DNA of 64,000 nt from Effrenium voratum (Eukaryota > Sar > Dinophyceae > Suessiales > Symbiodiniaceae), in assembly GCA_963377175.1 (NCBI GenBank), contig CAUJNA010003788.1, positions 40,085 to 104,084 of the forward strand. The letters are read 5' to 3'. Shown here piece by piece: positions 9,751-18,103 of the stretch; positions within the stretch are counted from its first letter, which is position 1; each line of letters opens with the position of its first letter. The position numbers and the translations under genes were made by a program. Below the pieces are notes generated by a model, which was given only the letters and a program-made list of their open reading frames with translations, was not told the origin of the DNA and did not search any database.

Positions 9751-10583
9751 GTCAGATCAACTGGTTACAGTCGCGAACGCAGTTCCACATTGGTTTTCAA
9801 TTCTCCAGGTGTGCATCCAAGGCATCATCACCGACCATTGAGGACGTTCGCGCCATTAATAAGACAGTCAGAACCATCAAAAGCATCCCGCTTAGCATGA
9901 GATTCTGGCCCCTTCGTGGCAAGACACGCACAGTTGGCTATCCAGATGCATCCTATCGCAACAACGAGGATAAGTCATCCCAACGTGCGCATGTTATCTT
10001 TCTTGCAGAACAAAGAGATCTTCGCCAGGGCTCATCGAACTCGAGAGGCTCACTGGTCGACTGTGAGACGCACAAGATCACCGCCACAACCATGTCCACT
10101 ACTGTTGCAGAGTTGCACGGACTAATGCGTTGTTACGGTTCAGCATTATTTCTTCGCGGTCTCTGGTCAGACATAACGGGCGAAAATGCAGATGTACACA
10201 TCCGCACTGATGCGAACAATCTTGTCACCACAGCATCCACAACACATCAACCGGAACAGAAAGAAACAATGCATTTGATCCAGATGTTGAGAAAGGAAAG
10301 CAACAGTGGACAGATGCACGACCTTGCACATGTACGGAGTGAAGACTGTCTGGCAGATTCGCTGACCAAGCATTCAGCTAAAGCAGACGAGCTCATCAAG
10401 GCCGTCCTCACCGGCAATCTCTTGAATGTAGATGCACATCCACCCTTCCGTACCATGTTGCAGAACAAGGCATTTTTGGTTGAGTGGCTATCACACAACA
10501 CGAAGCACGGACCCGACATCCTTGCCTTTGCAGGAGTCGGTGTAGCAGAATCCATGTTTGCTTATTGGGGAACCTGGGCATGA
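9744..10583 (+). CDS. pol: Copia RT connection and RNase H
   Basis: The frame is open from 9744 without an ATG, which is expected for an internal polyprotein part. It begins with the conserved QINWLQSRTQFHI connection. RNase H acidic residues are visible in GYPDASYRN (Asp), STTVAELHGL (Glu), HIRTDANNL (Asp) and SEDCLADSLTK (Asp). It ends with a tail (HPPFRTMLQNKAF) that I believe marks the end of Pol in related elements. RNase H would degrade the RNA strand during cDNA synthesis. This segment is uninterrupted. Confidence 0.85.
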   Translation, partial: PIGQINWLQSRTQFHIGFQFSRCASKASSPTIEDVRAINKTVRTIKSIPLSMRFWPLRGKTRTVGYPDASYRNNEDKSSQRAHVIFLAEQRDLRQGSSNSRGSLVDCETHKITATTMSTTVAELHGLMRCYGSALFLRGLWSDITGENADVHIRTDANNLVTTASTTHQPEQKETMHLIQMLRKESNSGQMHDLAHVRSEDCLADSLTKHSAKADELIKAVLTGNLLNVDAHPPFRTMLQNKAFLVEWLSHNTKHGPDILAFAGVGVAESMFAYWGTWA

Positions 10584-10678
10584 TCTGCATGTCCACGAAT
10601 TCTGATGCATGAGGTTTTCCGTTTTGCACATTTTCAATTCCTCAAATCCGTGATGCGTGTGTTTGCACTTGACCCAGT

Positions 10679-11143
10679 TTGAATCTCAAGAAATATGTGT
10701 CTGCATCCGCAGCCACTTTCGGTTTACAACCAATCCGACCTTTGCAATCTTGTATGCTCGATCACCTCGCTGACATGCCCATTCTCAACCTGATGTTTGG
10801 ACGATCCAGCGCCGCGGCACCTGTGCCAAAGCCGATGATCAAGAGACGGGCATCACCGTTGAAGGAATCCCCTGCTCGTGATGAGGAAGATGAGACACCA
10901 GACTGCCCCATGGAGCAAGTCGCCGATGAGAATCCATCCGCCTCTCAACAACCCGAGAATGTCAACATGGAGCAGTTTGATTATGATCCAGATTCCGACG
11001 ACGATGATTCAGATGAAGAAGGGCATCCTCCCGCAGGAAGGCCTACGTCAAAGGCGATGCCGCATCCGAAACTTGTTCCAAAGTCACCGCCACCAGCATT
11101 GAGGCTCCAAGGTCAAGCCAGCACCAAAGAACATCTTGGATGA
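10679..11143 (+). CDS. Copia 3' ORF: acidic, disordered N-terminal segment
   Basis: This frame lies about 95 bp after the Pol stop. It encodes a Met/Arg-containing start (LNLMFGRSSAAAPVPKPMIK), then a strongly acidic stretch (DYDPDSDDDDSDEEG) and a Pro/Lys-rich end. It has no domain, and its neighbours suggest it is the N-terminal leader of the 3' accessory protein. The frame breaks at about 11130; another frame continues LDEETESDNHPGDRPALPRR. Confidence 0.5.
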   Translation: MNLKKYVSASAATFGLQPIRPLQSCMLDHLADMPILNLMFGRSSAAAPVPKPMIKRRASPLKESPARDEEDETPDCPMEQVADENPSASQQPENVNMEQFDYDPDSDDDDSDEEGHPPAGRPTSKAMPHPKLVPKSPPPALRLQGQASTKEHLG

Positions 11144-11244
11144 AGAGACGGAATCCGACAATCATCCTGGTGATCGGCCTGCACTTCCAAGGCGACCAGC
11201 GATCCGGCCTGTTCTCACATCCAATGATCGGTGGTTTGTAACAT

Positions 11245-11890
11245 ATGGATCGGATACAAACATCAGCCTCCAGAATCCGTACACCCAGGACCTTTCACTC
11301 AAAATTCCTGACTTTTGTGTACGAGTGCTACAAGGAATGCTCAACCATCCTCGATGTCAATCCGGACTTCCATTTCGTTCCTGAGCATGAGAGACCACAT
11401 GGAGTCAAGGTATTCTGGTTGAAGGCCAGATTCAACGATTACTGGCAGCCAACACTCCAAGGTGAAGGAACTCATACGGAGAAGCAACACATGGACTTCA
11501 TCAAGAAGGTCTACAGCATCTGCTGCTATACCAATGCTCAATCCGAAGTTTACGGAACCGACATCATCCTATGCCACAACGGCAACATTGATCTCGAGAA
11601 GACCGTCCAGAATTGCAAATACTTCCGCATGGATCCATCCAAGGCGAAACAGCTCACAGATCTCATCCTCTGGCGAATTGAGAGAATGAGCAAATCATTT
11701 TCCGGATGTCTTCGACATGATCCAAGGCATAGAATCCATAAGGAATGCAGACGACAAGTGGACATGGGTCCTGATGGATCCGTCAAGCTCTATGACGCGT
11801 TGACCTGCATCACACATGCCAGGAACTTCATTGGAAATAAGCCAGGACTTCTCTTGATGGCTATGTTCCCGAGCTATGGAAAATCACATT
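11245..11890 (+). CDS. Copia 3' ORF: unknown region plus KptA/Tpt1 N-terminal half
   Basis: The first ~145 residues are an unrecognised globular region (FHFVPEHERPHGVKVFWLK). From about 11683 the protein reads RMSKSFSGCLRHDPRH and, after a short gap, PDGSVKLYDAL. This matches the N-terminal winged-helix signature of KptA/Tpt1 RNA 2'-phosphotransferases (SK-x-LS-x2-LRHxP ... DG-x-V-x-L-x-DLL). KptA/Tpt1 removes a splice-junction 2'-phosphate from tRNA by transferring it to NAD. The frame itself stays open to 12054, but after about 11890 a different frame carries the conserved sequence. Confidence 0.7.
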
Positions 11891-11903
11891 CGTATTTCCA
11901 TCC

Positions 11904-12136
11904 GTGGACGGGCCATCTCAGGAGCGCAAGGCACGGGGAGAAATTGTTCCAAGGAATCGATGGATCGACAAGCTCACCACAAGATCCGCACAAAATGCAC
12001 TCAGGCCCGATGGCAAGGAAGTCTATGTCGATCCAGAGATGGAGTTCTACGTGAGATGCAACAGCGGACACACACGACAAGTCAGCCTCAACACGACGAA
12101 CCGGACTATGATCTCCCAACGGAATCCATTCCGCCA
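11904..12136 (+). CDS. Copia 3' ORF: KptA/Tpt1 middle segment
   Basis: In a second frame the sequence reads RPDGKEVYVDPEMEFYVRC and then NSGHTRQVSL. This corresponds to the central KptA motif (R-x-A-N-Q-G-H-S), with the conserved Arg and Gly-His kept. The open frame continues to 12434, but downstream of about 12136 the family's motifs move to another frame. The start given is the first methionine of the frame; the protein is really a continuation. Confidence 0.6.
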
Positions 12137-12235
12137 AGTCCGCATCCGTCAAGATCCGAGGCGCCTCATGAAGATGAAAGCACAGCTCAGCCCAAGCATA
12201 GAATGCGAAGGCCGGCACCACCATCCATTGAAGAA

Positions 12236-12520
12236 GAGAGAAAAATCAAGCCGTTCGCGAAGAGGCCCATTACATTCATGTTCCATGCAACCTATGGAAA
12301 TCAGCTCTTCAGCATCATGGAGCACGGGCTCAAATCTGGGAAATCCCAGTCAAACCCTTCGGGGAGAATGCATGTCCACATGGCATGCATCGATGACGTC
12401 ATCCTTGACGACGATGAGTCAGAAGCCGCATTGACCCATGTGCCAGCAGGAAGAGATGCACTGTTGATCCGTCAAGCCAAAAGTGATTGTGGCATATCAC
12501 AATTCAGAGAACCTAGATGA
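12236..12520 (+). CDS. Copia 3' ORF: KptA/Tpt1 C-terminal (NAD-binding) half
   Basis: This third frame contains FMFHATYGNQLFSIMEHGLK, equivalent to the family's Y-H-G-T...I...GL motif, and GRMHVHMACIDD, equivalent to R-x-H-V-H-L-S, the NAD/phosphate-contacting motif. With the two preceding segments, all hallmark motifs of a KptA/Tpt1 fold occur in the right order and spacing over about 800 bp. The next frame continues VIVAYHNSENLDEFIEELK. Confidence is high for the family and low for enzyme activity in this broken copy. Confidence 0.75.
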   Translation, partial: ERKIKPFAKRPITFMFHATYGNQLFSIMEHGLKSGKSQSNPSGRMHVHMACIDDVILDDDESEAALTHVPAGRDALLIRQAKSDCGISQFREPR

Positions 12521-12929
12521 GTTTATTGAAGAACTCAAGGGAATCTATCTCGAAACAGATTTGAACAAAAAGGACGCAGAGGAAGAGCTCGCGGAGACCA
12601 AGGCACACCTCTCCCGCTTCATGAACAAGTTCAACAAAGATTCAAGAAGAGCTCATCCCAACTTGACAGAGTGCGAGAGAGCCTCATTGGCACATGTCGA
12701 TCCCGATGTCAATCTCGGAGAAGAAGAATTCTACTTCCCTCATCGAGGAGAATGTCCCACCATGGACGAGTACAAGCAAGCTCAACCAGGATCCGGATAT
12801 CCGATTAAGCTTCCGCTTGGATTGAAGAAGCTCAGGTCACATGATGACCCGGAAATCATCCGAGCCTATGCCGATATCCTGGGATCGCTGATGCAACCGT
12901 CCTCCTGTGGACTATCTCAAGATGCATGA
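12483..12929 (+). CDS. Copia 3' ORF: charged linker after KptA
   Basis: This frame contains EFIEELKGIYLETDLNKKD and a helical, Glu/Lys-rich stretch that may be coiled coil, then GEEEFYFPHRGECPTMDEYK. It has no recognised domain. It connects the KptA-like region to the endonuclease-like region and loses frame near 12900. Confidence 0.45.
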   Translation: MIVAYHNSENLDEFIEELKGIYLETDLNKKDAEEELAETKAHLSRFMNKFNKDSRRAHPNLTECERASLAHVDPDVNLGEEEFYFPHRGECPTMDEYKQAQPGSGYPIKLPLGLKKLRSHDDPEIIRAYADILGSLMQPSSCGLSQDA

Positions 12930-13013
12930 GTTCACCTCATCCATAGCGATCAACATGCTTACCCTGAACCATGGAAACCTCACGAGGAATCCAAAGCTGG
13001 ACAACAGGGAGGT

Positions 13014-14348
13014 GTGCAACATGCCGATGAAGGATCGACCGATCGTGAAGATGATGATGCAGAACAGTGCGCATTCTTCAGTCCTAATGATGAAAAATCC
13101 AGGGAGCTCATCAAGACGTTCATCCGATTCGGGTACAAGGGCATCGTGATCAAGCAATGGTCATCCAGACCGATCGCATGCTTTGTCCGTGGCGGACCTT
13201 CTGCAAGAGTGGAACTTCTGGCAAGACACATTTCCACCAAGAGCCAGAATTGGGGAACCACATTCGGAATGTTCAGAACCGAAGGAAGTTGCACTGATCC
13301 CGAATACGAAATTCCGACCTCGGATTGCTTGGCAACCACAGGACCATCCATGTTTACTGAATCCAAGAAGTACATTGGACCGAGATTGCCAACACGCACC
13401 ATTGTCCAAGGACATGGCCGAGACAATCAGATCGTCGTTCTCCATATCGAGCAGAGTGATGAGTTTCGTGGCATGATCCCGAAATCATCCAACAAGTCAC
13501 TCCACGAGTATGACGACCGCCACATAACGAGGGCAGATCTCCCATTCGCTACCATTGGAGTTTTCCACATCCATCCTTCAATCAGCCACGGAGCAGCAAG
13601 GGAAGATCTTCAGAATGAAATCATGCCGCTCGTGACTTTGTACCGATGCGATGCGATCACCGGAGACGCCAACAAATCAGCAAACACCTACAGCAAACTC
13701 CAGCACGTCTTCAATCCGGCCAACGGTCTCGTGAACATCCTCATGAGAGCATATCAGAGACTGTGGAATGAAACGAAAGATTTGCCACTCGTGGACAGAA
13801 TGGAGTATGCAATGGAGACTTCGTGCACCCTAAAATGCATTGTCCGTCATCACCTGCACATGAAGTGTGGATCAGGATATGATCGAACATTCCCAGATGT
13901 GATGATGACTTTCGTATTTGGATAGGGCAAAACGAACATCCAGCAGGCTTTCCGGAAGGACGAGATGAACGGCATGGATGATGAACAACTGGAACTCATG
14001 CGGAACCATCCAACCAAGGCCATATTCGATTACCAGGTCTCATCCGCAGAGCGCTTTAAGCACGTGAACAATGACATGTTCATGAATGGCTCGCAGGGCT
14101 CCGACTCTCACAGCCCCCTCATGGTTTACATCCGCAGCAAATCTGCAACCAGGCAACGCAACCCTGAGAGACACCAGGAGTACATCAAGAAGAAACAAGC
14201 CTGGACCCCGCAGGAGTACAAGGACTACAACAAGCAGTGGGGATATCAGAAACAGTGGAAGGACTATAGCAACTCGACCTGGAATGATTATGGAGACTAT
14301 GGCAGTCAATCCGACAGCAGCCGCCGATGGTATCGTCGATCCGACTGA
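13014..14348 (+). CDS. Copia 3' ORF: endonuclease/exonuclease/phosphatase-like region with one stop
   Basis: One frame runs through the whole interval, interrupted only by a TAG at 13923-13925 between VFG and GKTNIQQAF. A Trp codon there (TGG to TAG) would fit the surrounding sequence. In the first part, ATIGVFHIHPS followed about 30 residues later by DAITGDANKSANTYS resembles the strand and GD(F/A)N motif of the EEP nuclease fold; the Asp and Asn of the latter are kept. The N-terminal EEP motifs (the Asn and Glu metal ligands) are not obvious. The tail from 13965 is Gln/Tyr/Lys-rich and probably disordered (KDYNKQWGYQKQWKDY). The fold call is inference from short motifs. Confidence 0.5.
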
Positions 14349-14595
14349 CCATGAAGATTCATACGTTCAGCACCACGAACTCAATTCAGATGATTGATCC
14401 TCGCCGTCTACAAGACTATACAATGAGTGAGAGATCAATAGTTTCACAATCGTCCCGCGTGTACATAGCGTTGCACATCACCCTTTGATACATCTAGGTA
14501 TCTCAAAAAGAAGCAGCACATAGTGTTTTCCATTTCGAAAGCCAAGACATTTCATCCGAGCAGAAAAGAGGATGAATCCGACATTTTTAATACAC

Positions 14596-14647
14596 ATGGC
14601 TACGGCATACAGCATGGCTACGGCATACATCAAGGCTACGGCCAAAG
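14596..14647. repeat. Short tandem repeat with GGCTACGG core
   Basis: ATGGCTACGGCATACA occurs twice in succession, followed by a third GGCTACGG, just upstream of the copia 3' LTR in the element's non-coding end. Confidence 0.6.
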
Positions 14648-14709
14648 GCCATGAAGCCAATAGTATTTCATACTTAGTGCTGGGGATCAAAAGAAATTTG
14701 TGTCTGTTT

Positions 14710-14994
14710 TGTGTTTGGTTCACGGAACACTTGATCTCCTGCAACATTTGGCTCAAGGCCCCTTTTGTGTAACATTGCATCATTCATGATCGCGTGAAGC
14801 AAAAGAACCTTAGCTTAGCAGGCCGCTTACAGGATTATCCACAAGACAATCCACCAGGGACAATCCATCCTCCAATCATCCACAGTGGCATATTGGATTC
14901 TCTCCGGAATAGATCCAGGGACCAACACAACGACCTCTACTACCACAGGGTACCAGTTCCCTTCTGGGATAGGCACCTGGGGCAGTGGGCCTCA
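14710..14994 (+). repeat. 3' LTR of copia element
   Basis: This 285-bp LTR begins TGTGTTTGG and ends GGGCCTCA, followed by a run of C. It aligns to the 5' LTR with one substitution and two short insertions, TTAGC and AGTGGGC. It contains CATTTGGCTCAAG at 14745-14757. Confidence 0.9.
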
Positions 14995-16984
14995 CCCCCC
15001 CCCCCCCGCCCCCCCTCTATCCTTTTGGTTTCCCTTTAAAGCCACCAAACAAAGGGGCACCCTCAAAACAGACACATTTCTTGTCATGCCGAAAGCTTAG
15101 TTGGGCACCTGCTGTTGGGTTCCCCATGATTCAGCACCCACAATAACGGGGTATTGGTATGGGTATGAATCAAAACAGGGGGCCCCAAAATGGTGGTTTT
15201 GGTCCCCCTGGCACAAATCGACTGCGGAACCCTCAAAACAAAGACCCGCATCAAAGCCGACAGTGCTGAAAGGCCCGGCGGCTGATCTCGAGAAGCCCCA
15301 GCCTCATGGGGAACCCGACGTTTGAAACCAGCCTGCGAGCCACAATCACAACCCTGACCCTACGCCGTTTGCGGCTTGGCAGGCAGGTTAGGCTTTTGGA
15401 TTTCTTGCAGTGCGGGCCCTTTCAGATAATTTGGGGCTGGTTTAACTACTTTTGGACATTTTGAAGTTTCCAGTTTGTTTCGTTTGTCACATCCATTTTG
15501 GGAATACTTTGAGACAACACCCATGTCGGTAAAATGATGCCCACCCCTTTGTGGTTGAGCCACCCTATGGTCAATCCGTAGGACCAAAAGCCAAAAGGTA
15601 TCACTTGAAGCGAACCAACGACCTCGTTCTCGCCTTGCAACAGCGCATAGGCGGCGCTTGAGCCCCAAACTTTCAAGGGGTTCGGGGCCCTTTTGGACAA
15701 AGTCGAACGGAATCTTAATGTTCCAAAGTAGTCGTAGGGGGAACACAACACTATAGATATGGTTGATGGTTGATTGATGGTTGGTTTTTGCTTGGTTCAC
15801 GGCTGGTGACACTTGGGCCAATCCCCAAACGGAATTGCCACTGATTTCGCCACGAAGCTCAGGCAGAGCGGCTGGTGGGAGTACTGAGCCTAGGCAGTTT
15901 CTGGCTATGTCAGAAATGGGTCCCCTCTAATTCCCTCTTCGGGGGTATTGAACATACCTTTTTTGTTTCCCAATCCAAAGTGAGTTTCTTTTTGGCGGGG
16001 TGATAGGATTTTCCAGGAAAATATCGGGACCCCAGCAACTGCCTAAAACCGTTGCGCGGGTTTCCGGGAACCGCAGCAACTGGGCTGCCCTTGAAACCAA
16101 GCTGAAAAGCATGCCAATTGATGTTGATTGAAGTTGGACTCTGCATGCGCATGAGGTCAGCCAACGGCAGTGTCGAGAACCAATTCATAGTTCTGCAACT
16201 GTCCAAGGCGCGGAACATGTAGCAATGCACGGTTGAGGATCAGTCAGGCACAGTTCCAACCATAAATGGGGGTTGCGGCCCTTTTGGCCCCTTTTTGCAT
16301 GGTTTCGGGTAGACCATTTCAACTTGATCGTGGCCCCTTTTTTGCTTGCTTTGTATGTGTCAATCTGGAAAGCATTGGTCTTACTGAGCTCATATATTGT
16401 ATGGGATTGTATGGGCTTGGAAGGGTGTGGACAGACTAAACAAGGGTTGGCATTGGAACGTTGTCGCAGGTGGCAGATCTGGAAATGATCTCCAATGATT
16501 CCCAAATCTCCAGACCAAGAGTCATTTCCACGTCATCCTCACTCCCAAATATGACCTTTCTGGTGGGGCCAGACTCACAACAGCACATTCACAGATTGGA
16601 TGCAACTCAGACTCATTTCCCTGAAACTTCTGAAGACTGGAGATTTTGTCAAAAATACCACGCTTTGATGGGTCATAGCTGGTGCATGTGCATTTGGGGC
16701 AAGAATGTCCCATACGACACCAAAAAATGGCCATCTCAGCTCGCTCCCAAAAGGGAATGCACGTCGTCTTCCAAAACAGCCCTAAGTCGCAAGCGCCCAC
16801 ACAAAAGTCGTCTTTTTCAGGAAGGTCGTCTTCCAATAAAGTTCATTCCCAACACGAGTGGCACCCTGGATCATAAAAATAATAAAGAAAAGAGAAAGAA
16901 GAGGAAAATAAGTTGTTACGACTGACATGGATCCGTGAATCCAAAGATGAAGAAAGAAAGCCAGCCCGGAGGCGGTAAGGCTTG
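14995..16984. other. Non-coding stretch
   Basis: It starts with a long C-run. I see no domain-bearing frame on either strand. The longest minus-strand frame (15360-15821) has no motif and looks like chance. Confidence 0.5.
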
Positions 16985-18103
16985 AATGGAGGGAATGTCA
17001 CTTTCCTTACTCCTCACTGACGAGTGAACATGAGGAAGAGAAGAGGAAGAACATGATGTAGAACCCAGACGCTATAACTCTGTCTGGTCTATCTTCTTTG
17101 ATTTGCTTTTCGTTCCCTTTCCTTCCCGCCATTTCCTCTCCGTCATTGACGGTGGAAATGAGCGAGAAAGAAGGAAAGGAGAGTGACAGTCCTTCGTCCA
17201 CCATTAGACCAGTTCTCTTCATCAGGAAAGCCTTGAATGAAATGGTTTTATCCCAGCTTCTGGGCTGTCCATTGGTGGCTTTCCTGGTCTTGTTCTTTTC
17301 CTTCCTCCATTACCTCCCCATCCTGTGATTCGCGAGAGCGAGGAGGATGGGTAAGGAGGAAGGTGATGTGTGTTGAGTGAGAGGACGAACGAAGGTGAGG
17401 AGTCGCTTGGAAGCTCTTCTTTCTCTTCCCGTTCGCTTCTCTCACGTACATCCTCAACACACATCCCTATCCCTCACTCCTCCGTCGATAGAAGGGAGAC
17501 GGTAGGAGAAGATATCATTTCACTTCGTTCTTATGGTTGAGTGACAGCGAAGGGATGAGATGGAACGCTGTCATATCTTCTTCCTTCCTCCGGCTCTTTT
17601 CTCTATCTCATCTTATGCCGGAGGATCCACTCTTTTCATTCCTTTCTATTCCCTCACCATTTAATGCTTGACAGTGGGTGAGGGATAGAGGAAGCGAATG
17701 AAGTGAGTGGCCATGATGCACAGCCCAGAGGCTTCTACAGATGAAGGCAGGCGGTGCCAATGAATGACATTCCTTTCACTCGCTTGGTCATTACTTCCCG
17801 TCTCTTCCTCTCGGCCATTGCCTCGTCCATCGACAGTAGAGAGATGAGAGAGAGCAATGAGAAGAGAGAGGAAAGAGATGGAAGAAGGTAGGAAGAGATA
17901 CAGTGTGAGAAGAGACGCTTCCTAGCGGCTATTCCACCTTATCTCCCACCTTCGCCCATCTACCTTCTCCCTCTCTTGGATCGGTCGTAGGTGGTAAGGT
18001 GGGAACGAGAGAAGCGAGTGGAAGCAAGGCAATGACTGGCGAGGGAGAGTACGAACGAAGGCAAGGAATGGACAAGGCTTCACCCACCGTTCACCACCTC
18101 CCC
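16985..18103. repeat. Cluster of imperfect inverted repeats with purine/pyrimidine arms
   Basis: At least five fold-back structures follow each other. The pairs are 17300-17323 with 17344-17363; 17365-17377 with 17453-17465 (GATGTGTGTTGAG, 13 bp perfect); 17587-17594 with 17617-17624 (CCTCCGGC, perfect); 17627-17658 with 17687-17720 (about 32 bp, imperfect); and 17934-17950 with 17989-18003 (CCACCTTATCTCCCACC, imperfect). Left arms are pyrimidine-rich and right arms purine-rich in several of them. The composition differs sharply from the flanks and there is no coding potential. Confidence 0.7.

Larger units (their letters stand above)
2737..14994 (+). mobile_element. Ty1/copia LTR retrotransposon with extra 3' KptA/nuclease-like ORF
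   Basis: The element is bounded by direct repeats at 2737-3009 and 14710-14994. Both LTRs begin TGTG and end CTCA, the usual TG...CA ends, and both outer flanks are runs of C (2731-2736 and from 14995). This fits a 5-bp CCCCC target-site duplication, although a homopolymer makes it ambiguous. Domain order is Gag, protease, integrase, methyltransferase-like module, Pro/acid-rich linker, RT, RNase H; integrase before RT is diagnostic of copia. After pol there is a further 3.7 kb of coding sequence with an acidic segment, a KptA/Tpt1 domain and an endonuclease-like domain. The element is young by its LTRs (one substitution and two short indels between them), yet its reading frame is interrupted about a dozen times. 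Confidence 0.92.

Noticed and set aside
14596..14647. Reverse-complement spliced-leader end (ATGGCTACGG) repeated twice
   Set aside because: Only ten bases match and they are part of a local tandem repeat; chance is the simpler explanation.
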